DNA from: Apodospora peruviana
Taxonomy: Eukaryota > Ascomycota > Sordariomycetes > Sordariales > Lasiosphaeriaceae
Assembly (NCBI GenBank): GCA_033439685.1
Contig: JAUEDM010000004.1
Location: 3,224,001 to 3,288,000, forward strand
DNA length: 64,000 nt
Direction: 5' to 3'
Within the stretch, counting starts at the first letter, position 1. Each line of letters starts with the position of its first letter. The notes beneath the pieces were generated by a model. It saw nothing but the letters and a program-made list of their open reading frames with translations, had not been told where the DNA came from and did not search any database. This document shows positions 32,210 through 43,265 of this stretch, piece by piece. The position numbers were made by a program, and so were the translations under genes.

Positions 32210-32829
32210 ATGCTCTCCGCCGGCTCCTTTTGCCTTCTCGTGTTGAAGTCCCTCACCTCTTCACATACCTCGCCCTTTCCCCTGCTCCCTTCTACCCCTG
32301 CAACGGAAAGAAGTTGGTCGCCCATGCCACAGACCCACTTCAGCACATTAACATCCACCCCCCAGACATCGAGCACTTCAAGCTTCATCTTTCTAGATAT
32401 CAGCCCGAGTTCTAACAATTCATATCACAGAAGCAACCCCGATAATTGGAGCAGTACCGCCCAGGACGGCTCCCTCAGTCCGCGAGCCGCCGATCATCAA
32501 CCTCGCTCTTCTCGAACGAGCCCAAGCCACGGTGGATCAACTTGGCACAAGGACAGCATGAGCAACACAACCTTCCGAGCCAGTGATATCGCCGGGTTTG
32601 GGGCGCAGTTTTCATATGGCCCGTAAGTCACGACAACTAGCTATCCACTGGGTAGGGGACGTATACGTACCAGGTAGCTAACTCGAATTCTGACCTCAGC
32701 GCAGTCGATAACCCCCGAAGGAGATATCAGACGCCGACCTCCTCGGACTATAATGGATTTCTGTCTTTCGCTTTCGACAAATGTCGCCAAGAAGAGAAGC
32801 ATCACCTGTTTCAAATGCATGTATGGTGA
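32210..32829 (+). CDS. Hypothetical Ser/Pro-rich protein, candidate two-exon gene
   Basis: The frame from ATG 32210 runs to a GTAAGT donor at 32623. A CTGAC branch-like site and CTCAG acceptor (exon from 32700) join it in phase to a second segment ending at TGA 32827-32829, for 180 aa. The fit of donor, branch site, acceptor and phase is the main support. The N-terminal third is hydrophobic and Ser-rich; the middle is Ser/Pro/His-rich and disordered; the C-terminus has YQTPTSSDYNGFLSFAFDKC. A later ATG (32559, MSNTTFRASDIAGFG) is an alternative start. No family recognised. Confidence 0.38.
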
Positions 32830-33770
32830 ATGAGACAACCACCTTGGGTAGAAATATCTACCTATGTAGCTCGCAGAATTGTTTTTCAACTGGTTGGGAG
32901 ACGGTCGATTTGTGAAGGAGGAATTGCTACTTGGTGGATTTACAATTCACATACATAGCTGTATCCAATCACAAAGCTTTTATCTGACAGAAGAGATCGT
33001 TAATGTGCTTTGTTGTGACATTCTGAAGGTACCTTGGTGATATTAGTTAAGACATTAATGGGCATAGGGATCTACGGATCCGTACCTACTTCAATATCAC
33101 GAGTATCTTATGTAATAATATGCAGCTTTACAGAATTCAGGCACTGTTTGGACTATTTGTTATTCCAAGATCCAATGCAATTCACTAAGTCAGGTACCTA
33201 CCTAAGTTCATGTAAGCAAGGGCAGGGTATTTCTGTAAATAAATCATCCGTTCCTATTAGTAACACATCTTCTCGATCTCCGCAAACTCCGAAAGTGAAC
33301 AGATAGGTACTCAGTTTTACACGTAAGTAAACAACACAACACGAACCGAAGCCTCGATAGCTAAGACATAGGAGTGTGAAGTGTTCTTACTGCATTACCA
33401 TACATATACTTTCAACCCTCATGAGTGTCTCGTGATTACCACAGGATCTCTTATAAACATGATCTAAAACGCGACGCCGTCTTCCCAAATGTATACCCAT
33501 CAGTTGATCATGCGAATCCAGCCATCCATTCTTTATACAACCCATATCTCCAACCATCTCCGCTCTCATTCATACATGCAGATTATCCACTCTCAGATAG
33601 TGAACGGAGTATCGAGAAAATGACACCAAAAACCAAACGCCAATACCATGCAATGCCATGCTGTGCCATAAATGTGGTTCTCCACATAGCCCCAAGGTGT
33701 GTAAACCGAACCCCTGATCCCACATATATACCATCGTCATTCATCATTAGATTGGTCGCTCCAAAAAAAA
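32830..33770. other. Intergenic, ~0.9 kb
   Basis: AT-rich. AGGTACCT occurs at 33027-33034 and 33192-33199. Frames are short and not convincing. Confidence 0.45.
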
Positions 33771-35339
33771 TCACATCCACATCAAATTCCTGCTCTGCCT
33801 CCGATTCTGCTGCCACAGGGGCCTCACGTTCCCGTTATATCCTCCGTTCTGCCCACCAGGCCCGCCTCCCGGACCGTGCACCCCGTTCCCATCATTCACC
33901 GCCAGATCATCACCAATATTCCCATTCCCGTACCCGTTCCCATTATACGCCGAAGGCTCATCTTCCTCGCCGATTCTCCCCAGCGCAGCCTGAAACCCTT
34001 GCGAAAAGTCGTCGATCTCGCGCGTCAGGGGTACCTGGTCTGGCTCCAGCCTACTACCGGTGCCACCGCCACTATGGCGTGCCGCGGCGTATGCAGCCGG
34101 GTACTGCCCCGGGTAGTGATAGTTACTACTACCGCCCGAGTCGCGGCCGGAAGGCGGTGGGTACGACTCGTGTTGGCCAGCGGCGCCCATATAGGCGAAC
34201 GGGGACGGCCCGCCGGCAGACAGATCGGTCGAGAAGGCCGGCGCGACGGCGACGGGCGGGAGATGCATGTCGCTCCGCTCGTAGGCGTCGCTGCTTTGGT
34301 TGATGGCCGTAAAACCCGTGCCCGGGCCGGGTTTCGGCGCGCTGATGTAGGCGCTGCTAGGGCTGCCGCCGGGACCTTGGCGGAGGTTTCTCTGTCGTCG
34401 GCGGAAGAACCAGAAAGCGAGCGCGCCGATAGCGACTAGCGCAACGACACCGCTGACGGCGCCGCCGACAATCGCACCGGTGCTAGTGCGCGGCGGGTCA
34501 GTGGCGGGTGGGGCTGCTGGTAAGTCAGTGGTGGCTGATGCGGTGCTGGATGAGGATGTTTGAGTAGTTGTGGAGGTGGTTGAGGAGGAGGGGGGTGTGG
34601 ATGTTTCGGATGAAATAGAGCTGGATTCTGAAGTCGAACTCGAAGTTGAGGTCGAACTCGATGTTGAGATCAAACTTGAGCTTGAGCTGGACTTTTTGGT
34701 GGTGCTTTTTATGGTTCCCAGCGTCGTGGGTTCGCTCAAAGTGCTCGCGCTTGAGGTGAGAGGGATACTGCTTAGAGTTTGGCGATCCAGAGACCCAGTG
34801 ATCCCACTTGCGCTGCCTAGCACGGTCGTCGCTAAATCGCTCGCTGTCCCGCACCCAAACTGCGAAAAGCCGCCGTCGAACTGGTTCTTGTAACACACGT
34901 TGTTGCCCTGGCATGTGAAGATGTACGGGTTCACCTCCGTCTGGGGCCCGCTGTTGGCGTCGACGCAGCCCGTGAACACGCCGCTCGTACAAGTATCTTG
35001 CCCGTCGGGACAACAGCCCACCACGCCATGCGCCGAGTCGAGGACGCAGTGTGATCCGGCGCTACATGTCGCCGGTAACTGCGCGAGCCCGCCAATATAA
35101 CCGCAAACCGTCGCAGGTATTTGTCGACGTCGGAGATCGAAGGGATCGAGCGGCGCAGGTGTGGGAAGAAGTGGCCACGAGACGACATCGAGTGCGCGGA
35201 GCGGGACGGTTGTCGTCGGTGGAGAAGGGGTTTGCCTGGGGTATGGCTGTAGCACATGTGCCGATGTGAGGTCGAGTATACTGGCCACAAGGAGGAGGGC
35301 CGTGGGAGCCGGCAGCCGGTAGAAGAGGTCGGTCCTCAT
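33771..35339 (-). CDS. Mucin-like single-pass cell-surface protein (Mid2/WSC-sensor-like layout)
   Basis: An intronless 522-aa frame. A signal peptide (~1-27, ending TSA) leads to a Cys-rich ectodomain of about 100 residues with TVCGYIGG, ATCSAGSHC, GVVGCCPDGQDTC, FTGCVD, FTCQGNNVCY and FGCG (about 11 Cys). A Ser/Thr stalk of ~110 residues follows (STSSSTSTSSSTSESSS-type runs), likely O-mannosylated, then one transmembrane segment (AIVGGAVSGVVALVAIGALA) with a stop-transfer FFRRRQR. The ~190-residue cytoplasmic tail is Gly/Pro/Tyr-rich with GNGYGNGNIGDD repeats. The layout matches fungal cell-wall stress sensors and related plasma-membrane proteins. Signalling function is inferred from architecture only. 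Confidence 0.8.
   Translation of the reverse strand: MRTDLFYRLPAPTALLLVASILDLTSAHVLQPYPRQTPSPPTTTVPLRALDVVSWPLLPTPAPLDPFDLRRRQIPATVCGYIGGLAQLPATCSAGSHCVLDSAHGVVGCCPDGQDTCTSGVFTGCVDANSGPQTEVNPYIFTCQGNNVCYKNQFDGGFSQFGCGTASDLATTVLGSASGITGSLDRQTLSSIPLTSSASTLSEPTTLGTIKSTTKKSSSSSSLISTSSSTSTSSSTSESSSISSETSTPPSSSTTSTTTQTSSSSTASATTDLPAAPPATDPPRTSTGAIVGGAVSGVVALVAIGALAFWFFRRRQRNLRQGPGGSPSSAYISAPKPGPGTGFTAINQSSDAYERSDMHLPPVAVAPAFSTDLSAGGPSPFAYMGAAGQHESYPPPSGRDSGGSSNYHYPGQYPAAYAAARHSGGGTGSRLEPDQVPLTREIDDFSQGFQAALGRIGEEDEPSAYNGNGYGNGNIGDDLAVNDGNGVHGPGGGPGGQNGGYNGNVRPLWQQNRRQSRNLMWM
34565..34760 (-). repeat. Ser/Thr codon repeat tract
   Basis: Purine-skewed codon repeats within the surface-protein gene encode alternating Ser/Thr runs (plus-strand pattern of gaagttgaggtcgaactcg units). 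This tract is expected to vary in length between strains. Confidence 0.6.
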
Positions 35340-38300
35340 TGCTATGGTTGGGCCGTGAGAGTTGATTGAGACATGCGGTAGGAATCGGTTACAGGCGTGT
35401 CGCGAGTAGTTCGAAAAAAAATCGTTGCGATCGGTTTCGAGGGTAGCGAAGCGATCGATTCGTCAAATGTCGAGTGTGTCTGGTAGTCGCAGTGATGTTG
35501 AAATTTGGGGTTGAAGGGTCGAAGACGGAAACTGGGAAAGAGAAGAAAGAGACAACAGATCAACGCCCGGTCAGGACGCGGCGCAGGGAACACACTTAAA
35601 AGAGAAGAACTCGGTTTCTGTAGGCAGAGCAAGGCTGACAGCCGGGGTGGTGTGAAGCAGCGGGATCCATCCAGGAGGTCGTTTCCAAAGGGGCCAGGAC
35701 CCGAGGAGGAAAGTCAGGGTACCGATGTACCTGCAGGGTCGGTGGGGCGCTGATGCAAACCAAACCGAGCCGAGACGGGACTCCTTGGTGGCTCCACTGG
35801 CAAGGCAACTGTTTTTATCGGGGGCGACTGCTAGTGACAGGGGCACCCGCCGATCACCTCACCACGGGGCTCAGCGCCCACCGAGTCGCCGTTGGGGACA
35901 CGAACAATAATCCGTACCGCCTAAATGAAAAAGAGTGTTTGCTCCCAGTCAATATTTGAAATCGGCGGCTACGTGCGCGTCAATGAGAATATCTACCGGC
36001 CGCCTGTCGCTTGTTGGCGGGCTCGAATGCAGGAGTAATCAACCTACCTAAACCGTCGGTGGCTGCCCCGTGGTTCCTGGTTTGACACGAAACAGGAACA
36101 CTGCGAGACAATCCGACGCCGTGCGCCGGCTTCAGAACGTTGCAGCCCGGCGCTTCCATCCAACTCTAACGACGCGGAAGCCGGGTGGAATCTTAAACTT
36201 TCCCCAGATCTTTGGGTTGTGATGGGACGGATCAAATCCACCAATTTACCAGACACGTGCCAGATAAGCGCTGAATTCCCGATGTATGGCCCTTTAATTG
36301 TCCAACTAACAAAGCAACTGCCGGACCGATGCCACATGGATTCTCGATTGAAACAATAATGTATGTGCATGGTGTGTTTCCCTTCTTTGAACGATAAGAG
36401 GTTTTGCGCAATTTGGACTGATCCAATCGCGAACGCTCTTTACGTCAAAAACTTGCCACTCCACCTTGGGACACTGCTCTGTACGGAGTAACTGTCCGGT
36501 ATTTCCGTTACTTCGCATTGTCGGCAAGGCAAAATCATTGAACACCTCCCCCGATGCTGGTAATGTGTTCGTCGTGTTCACACGTTGTACCACGCAAGGC
36601 ACAAAAAGGTACCATCTCTTCTCGAGGCTGTGCAGACTGAAAAACGATTGCGTCCAGATTTGGTGCATGGTGTCACGGGCCTTTAGCGAGTTCTTTTTTT
36701 AACACGCATCCGCAAATATGGACGGACGAGAGGCAGCCATGCTTTGCAGATCACTTGTGGCGGTGCAGGCCGCTGAGTTGTCATGCCAGGGTCCGGGGAA
36801 AATGGGCTGGGCCAGAACCCCGGGTTTAACACGCGGCAGGTACTCCGTAGCCGGCAGGCAAATTGCCAGCTTGGAAGCGACGATCTTCAGTCAATCATGA
36901 CGTTCAAAAAGGACCCTGAATCCCACTTTTTCGAGCTGCCATTCAGCTCTTCCAAGTAAATCAAGTCTTCAACAGGATACCGATAACACTAACGCAGCTC
37001 TTTGCCACCCACAGTTTGCCTGAGCCGAGTTCAACCACCTTCCCAAGCGAGAGCCGGATGGGTGAAAAGCCGTATTCGTACCTGTTGGGTCGACGTATTG
37101 CCGAAATAGATACGGGTTATCCACAACATATCGCGGCGGCCGGATGACCACGACACCCGAAGTTCATGTCTGAGGCCAGCAACACGGAAAGCGACCGCAA
37201 AATGGGCTCCAAAATATCAATGTTTAGTTTGCGTGTGATTTGGGAAGCTGCACCGGTGCATTCGGCTCTGTTCGCATTTACCAGGCCGAGCCCCGGGCCA
37301 GGGAGTTTTGCCAAGGCGAAATACTGACAGGCACTCCAGCACCACAAAGCTTAAATTCAACCCAATCATCTGCCACATCTGACTGATAGCTTGATTCTCT
37401 GCTGTGAATATCTTCAATTGGGGAGAGAGAAACCGAATAAAAAAATTTCACCAATAACCATTTGTGTATTACTCAAAGCTCAATTGGCACGAAAAATGAA
37501 GAAAGTCTTGCGACTCTGACCTTACTTCCTCAACTCAAACCCCTGCATCGCCCGGTTTCATGTGCCGTTCTGGCCTGGCTGTGCGTGATGATTATCCACC
37601 CCAAGTCGGGGTCTTACACTATCACACACAACCCCGTATTACATCAGCAGCAAGTACCGTCGGTTCTTAATATTGTGTAATTTCGTACAGGTAGGGGAAC
37701 GGTCATCCTCATCATTAGGAGCATTTACACTAGTAGCTAAGGTACCTACCTAGTTATCTCAAATCTTTTCCCGCAGTCGTGGACGCAACTTCCAATCTTC
37801 TCCCCGATGCGGATCAGAAGTGTCGAAAGATACCAGCCCGTTATATCAGGACAGACTCAGATCCCATGAGAGAAGCAGCTATAATGAATAATTACATGCT
37901 AACCAAATAGCCGGATATGAATTCAGTTTTTCCACTTCATTCTCTCTTCACAAAACCAATGATGGTACTACCAATCTACTCCCCATTACATACCTACGTA
38001 AGGTACCTACCGAATGTTCAGTCCGAATTACTTCCCTCCCGGCCTGCCGGCCGCCTGTTTAGTAGACCGGCATCCATCATGGGCCCATAGCCGGCATAAG
38101 TAAAAAACGAATCCCCGGCGAATCCTCTCGAGAATCCTTACTGTGACTAAATATCTCGAAGTAATCAATTCTCCACATGTTGATAGTACTTGTAAAAGAG
38201 GGATAATAGGCAAAAAGAAAAGAGGTTATCCGTCCAAAAACGCGGAATTACCTGAGGTGGAACACACAGCGACGAAACCATGGACGAACCACTACACCAA

Positions 38301-39334
38301 CTAATTTGGAAATTTGTCCTGCAAATTCGGTCTATAATACCTAGGCATACCGGCTTCGTCGGCACTAGGTAGCTGGCCGATGGCGCATTACATTCCCAAA
38401 ACTTAGCCTTGTCCGCCACGTGGACTCACACTCGAACTTGCGTAACCAAGAATCCACATATAGTCCAAACCGCAAAATGGGATCAGTGAAAGCTTGGAGT
38501 CACATTCTCAGATGCCTGAGATGTCTGAGGTTTCCAATCGCTCGTCCAAAATAACTGTACAATCCTCCGCGTCTATCTCGTCAACATCCACCAACCACAA
38601 CTGCCTAGCCCGAGGCCACCATCTCACACAATGTTAACAATCCACATTGGTATGGCTTGCATAATAAAGGAATATCCGCAGGATCGGATCTTGCGTGATC
38701 GGGTGGGCGGTGCTCTTGATGTGATGATGTCGGGTGGCTTCGCCTCAGCCACGCCGCAGGCTCGACGTTACACGACTCTGCGGGATGGGTGATCGAGATG
38801 ATTTGTGGCTGCGGCGTGGGGACGTGTTCGGCGTCTAACGCGCGTAAAAAAGGGCGTGAGCTGCGATGAGCTTGGTAAATGGTGTAGTGGGGAGGGGATG
38901 ATGGCTTATTGTTCCAAGGCAAAAGCCAGGTGATTTGAGACGAGGATTTCGAGAAGGAGTGTGACTGTGAGGAATCATATCCATAAAAGACGGGGGGAGA
39001 AAGAGGACGAATATACTGGTATGGTTAGATAGGTAGGGGTTGAGATATATTGAAGGTACGCACGGTAAGCGGGCCATCACTTCCAATTCATCTCCTAGAC
39101 GATTTCTTGAAACTTAGTATGAAGTAGGCTCCGGACATGAATTTAGACATAAAATTATATCCTGGTAAAGAAATTACCGATATCATCAAGAACAGAATAA
39201 ATAAGTGCAGATACTGAATTGAAACACAATCGTTTTTTACCAAATACCGGATCCCCTTTCTGTTCCCTCGCCAACCGGCACCCCCCTTCCTAGGATAGCC
39301 AAACCAAACAACCCCAATAATCAATCACCCTTTA
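35340..39334. other. Long gene-poor region, 4 kb
   Basis: I found no frame above ~120 codons and none with a domain, signal peptide plus splice support, or biased codon use. AGGTACCT occurs at 37740-37747 and 38001-38008. The left end is the promoter of the surface-protein gene, the right end the 3' side of the esterase gene. Unrecognised non-coding RNA cannot be excluded. Confidence 0.45.
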
Positions 39335-40088
39335 TCAACTCTGAATAGCCTTCACCAGGGGCCCGTACCAACAATTCGCCAGTTTCTCGTTACCCGAACT
39401 GATCGGATGTACCCCATCCTGCGTATCTTTCGCCGTGTCGAACCCGGTCCAGCAGTCCACCACCACCACCGGACTGTCAGTCGAGTTCTTGCCCGCCGCC
39501 CAGTCTGGGATCGCCTTATTGAGGGCGACGACGCGCTGCCCGCACTGCGAGCAGTTGGGCGGGTTCATGGGTATGATTTGCGCCACGAGGATCTTGATCG
39601 TCCTTTTGCTTGCACGCATCTGCTCGAGCAGTGTATCAAAAGCGGCCAGGATTTCGGTGGGGGATTTGCTGTTCCAGACGTCGTTGGTACCGAGGTGCAT
39701 CATGACGATGTCCGGGTGTGTTTGGGACAGCCACCCGGGAAGCTGCTTGCTTGACACGATGCCAGTAGCAAGAAAGCCGCCGTGGCCTTCGTTGGCGCCG
39801 TCGTAGGTGAAGCCGCACCCTTGCGCCGGCAGGGTGCCGACGAATTTGGTGTTGGTTATGCCGGCGGTTTGGAGTTTGCGCCAGAGGAGGGCGCGCCAGC
39901 AGCCCTGTGCGGGAGGAATTGGATTGGGTTAGTAGTGATGACGAGAAGGTAGTTGTAGGAGGTCAAGTGCTTACCGGGCTGCCGGTGATGGAATCTCCCA
40001 GTGCCATGATCCGCACCGGGGTGCCCGACTGGGCTGAGCCAACTGACACGGAGGCCAGGACAGCCAGGAACCCGAAAAAGAATCGCAT
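39335..40088 (-). CDS. Secreted SGNH esterase, CE3-type (acetylxylan esterase-like)
   Basis: Exons 39975-40088 and 39335-39904 join in phase 0 across a 70-bp intron (GTAAGC...CACAG), giving 227 aa. The signal peptide is MRFFFGFLAVLASVSVGSAQ. SGNH blocks are all present: RIMALGDSITG with the catalytic Ser ~33 (block I), the Gly in YDGANEGHGG (block II), MHLGTNDVW with the Asn (block III), and DGVHPISSG with the Asp-His pair (block V). Motif order and length fit carbohydrate esterase family 3, which removes acetyl groups from xylan and related hemicelluloses outside the cell. The next gene upstream on the same strand is a GH5 mannanase. Substrate is inferred; other acetylated glycans are possible. 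Confidence 0.9.
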
Positions 40089-40826
40089 CGTGTTTCTCTT
40101 TCAGCTTAAAACCCCTCCAATTCAAGTAAAGACTTCACGAGACACGAGTTTCTGACTCATTCAAAGTTTAAACATTAGACTCTAGCAAAGCACGTCGATA
40201 CAGGGCATGCTAAGTGTCTTGTCATATGAACTGATATAGCCTCCATGCCAAGGCAGAGTTCGACCACCTTGAACTACCGGCACGCGGACAGAGCATCTCC
40301 AGTGCCCCATTTCCCCAGATTCGCATGTAGGTGCAACGGGCATTGATGGCAAAATTTCCCGGAACAGCACCGCAGCTTCCTGCTGCTCGGACCATAGGAA
40401 TGGTCCGGAAGAGATGATTGGTCTCAGCAGAAGGGGCGGGCGGGGAGGCTCCGCGCTCGCGGTTGAATTCCTTTGATTGATACCTACGTGCGGCTATTTT
40501 CATATGCACACACAGGTAAATACTCACTACGTACATATATGACCGCACCATCACTGACCTGACGGACTACAGACCTTAAAGTAGCTAGGTATTTACTCGT
40601 TGGCACTGATCCTTTTTGTTCCCGGCCTCAAGGTATGCGAGTCTTTCACAAAACATGAGATTTACAGTAGGATCAATGCCCTTTCAGAAATCGAGCTATT
40701 GCCCTAGGTCACGAGCCACTCGTAACATGCGAACAATTTCATTCTTGTTTTCCAGAAATACCTCGAAGGAAGCCAGAACTAAACAAATTTTCTTTCGCCT
40801 TATACACCCTGATAAGCTATATTATT
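40089..40826. other. Intergenic between esterase and mannanase
   Basis: 740 bp holding the esterase promoter and mannanase 3' region. No gene seen. Confidence 0.5.
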
Positions 40827-42122
40827 TCAAGTCGAGCCCATAGCCCGGACATGGTCCGAGATCAGACAAGTGGCATCACTCGATCCGTAGTAGATGGTAT
40901 TCCCGTCATTGGGCGACTGCCCGCTGCTCAGTCGGTCTCCCCACTGCCAGAACAAGTCCGCTCCCATGCCATCGGCGGCGAGGGCCAAGGATGCCTGTTG
41001 CCACGGCTTCTGAATGTTGCAATGGTCGGACTCGGTACCGTCTTTCATTTATCAAAAAGTCAGCTAGCTGCCATGGACGTACAGTAATTAGTGCTGTTGC
41101 TGTCTTGACTTACATTCTTCAAAGAGACACGGCTTGCCGGCCTTCTTGCAGGCCGCGGCGTGATCTTTGACCCAGCCTGAGCCAAAGCTGTTGTCGACGC
41201 CCCCTATAGAACGTCAGTCGCTGCCTAACCAGCAGGCAGGTATCAAGAAAAGAAAGGATTGCAAGAATGACAAACAGCTCTTGGGATACAGATGGAACGT
41301 GCCAAAATCCAGGTCCTTGATCCCCAGATTCTTGACGAAATCAACCCCTTCACTCGTCTGATAGGGATAGCTCGTCCCGCCGGACAGTCCAAACCCCTCG
41401 TCACCGAGAGTAATCATGTGCGCCGGGTCGAGGCTCCGAATGTACGCCGAGATCTCAGTCGCCCACTTATAAATAACATCGGTGTTGCAGCCCTTGCAGC
41501 GGGGTTCGTTGGCCAGCTCCCAGGCGAACACGGCGGGCGAGTTGACGTAGCGTTTCACGACCGCCTCGATGTACTTCTTGTACTGCGCCTGCGCCTTGGA
41601 GTTTGTGTACCAGCCCTCCTTGCTCCCGCCGAACGCGCTGACATAGGCCGGCATCCCACCGTAGTCACCCCAGTTGTTGACAAAGTTGATGATGAGCTTG
41701 ATGCCGCGCTTCTCTGCCGCGCTGACGACGTAGTCGAGCCGCTGCAAGCCGTCAGATCCGGTGTTGATGGTCGATCCGGAGGAGGACAACAGCTGGAAGT
41801 AGACGGTCCCGGTCCCGGGCTTGCGAGTCACGTCGTTGAAGCCCCAGATGCGTAGGATCTTGAGACCGGAAGTCACGAGGTGGTCGAAGACGGTGTCGAC
41901 GTCCTTGGTGTTGGTCAGGAAGCCAATCCAGTACGAGTTGGACCCGGCGAAGTAGCGCGTCTGGCCGTCGATGGTGAAGCGGGTGCCGCTCGCGGAGGGG
42001 AACTTGGTCGCCTGTCTGCCGGCCACCACAGATCCGGATGGTGAGCCTCCTGCTGGAGAGGGGAGACCCTGGGCTAGGGAGGTAAGTAGCCCGAAGGCAA
42101 AGGTGAGCGAGATGACCTTCAT
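40827..42122 (-). CDS. Secreted endo-beta-1,4-mannanase, glycoside hydrolase family 5
   Basis: Exons 41276-42122, 41114-41203 and 40827-41041 join in phase to 383 aa. The first intron has a weak GTTTGT donor, the second an AAAG acceptor; both joins restore family motifs (FHLYPKSWG and LFEEYGTES). The signal peptide is MKVISLTFAFGLLTSLAQG. GH5 landmarks are RYFAGSNSYWIGFL, LKILRIWGFNDV, IINFVNNWGDYGGM, AWELANEPRCKGC with the acid/base Glu ~206, and LFEEYG with the nucleophile Glu at 311 or 312. The C-terminal LFWQWGD closes the barrel. No carbohydrate-binding module. It cleaves the mannan backbone extracellularly. A GGCTAA hexamer (minus strand, 42465-42460) lies ~340 bp upstream and resembles an XlnR-type site. 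Confidence 0.93.
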
Positions 42123-43265
42123 GTTGATGTCTGCACAACACAAAACTGCTTTGACTGAATAAAGGTTATGCCTGGCTGCCGTGCTCCTTCAGATGGAACT
42201 GAGTGGGAAAACTTGAATTGTCAGGTGTATTTGAGACGTCTAAGACTATCTATCTTGAGAGCACTTGCTCAACCTCCTTCTCGTAATTTGCAAGTATTGA
42301 TGACTTCTCGTCATTGTCGTAACTCGATAGTATCCCCCCCGTGGACCCGAATAAGGGAATTGCTTGTCAGGCCTACCGATGGTTAGTTAACATGACGTTG
42401 TCCAACTCTCAGCCTCTAGGTTTTGCATGCGTTCAAATAGTTCCAAGATCCGTGCCAGATTAGCCGGGTCGTCGAGGGCGGAGGCGGGGTGTCCGCTCCC
42501 CAGACGGAAGTATGTCAACATCGTTTATGTCAGGAAGGTGTTTAAAAGGGGAGGGAAGTCGGAGTAATGTATCCGTAATGTCAGAGGGAGGTTATGCGGA
42601 ACCCCCTTTTAAGTTCGCCTTCCTATCACGTGCGGTGAGGTTGGACCAAATCGACGAAAGACATCGCGAACTGCACTCATCCTCCTTTACTTTGTTTTGA
42701 TGGGTCCACCCGTGGTATCAGCGGCGGATCGTCGATGGATTAGCGCATTGATGCACCGTTGCGGCGAGTTGTCTCGGGCCGCTCTGTCAGCGCCTTGGTT
42801 AAGAAGGCAAAGCATCATCGCAGCACCTTGTGTTTCGTGGGTGAGGATTTTCGGGGAACCAACGACAATCCGAATTGAAGGTTGGAGGATGAAACCTGTC
42901 TGGTCATCCCCTCTGGCCGGGCAGTCGCGGTGCAATTGGGAGGCCGGCGAGACCCGGCCATCAGCTCACAACAGCTCGGCGAAGTGGACCAAATTTAGCG
43001 CTTTTTGTGACACGCTAGCCACTATTAACCCCGCGTGCCCCGCCATGCCGACTTGGGATGATCGTTGGGTCCCGCGCCAGACTGAAGACGGTTTAGGCCT
43101 TGCTACCCCGAGACAGGGCCCATTATCGTTTTTTGGGGCACGGGTTCATTTCTCCAACTCCATGGATAACCGAGGGCTCTTTCCTGTTTGTTTGCTCTCC
43201 TCTTTCTTGATCTTTGCATCATCATCGCTCGATTCCTTGGATTATATTGAGCCTCTTTGGTAACT
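42123..43265. other. Divergent promoter region, 1.1 kb
   Basis: Between the mannanase (leftward) and the TRP channel (rightward). It is purine/pyrimidine mixed with no coding frame of interest; a pyrimidine-rich stretch (43180-43230) precedes the channel ATG. Confidence 0.5.

Noticed and set aside
38605..39086. Minus-strand frames of 83-105 codons
   Set aside because: Overlapping, no splice support, no domain and no codon bias; likely chance.
35340..39334. Transposon or retroelement relic in the 4-kb gene-poor region
   Set aside because: No terminal repeats, reverse-transcriptase, integrase or transposase motif was visible by eye on either strand.
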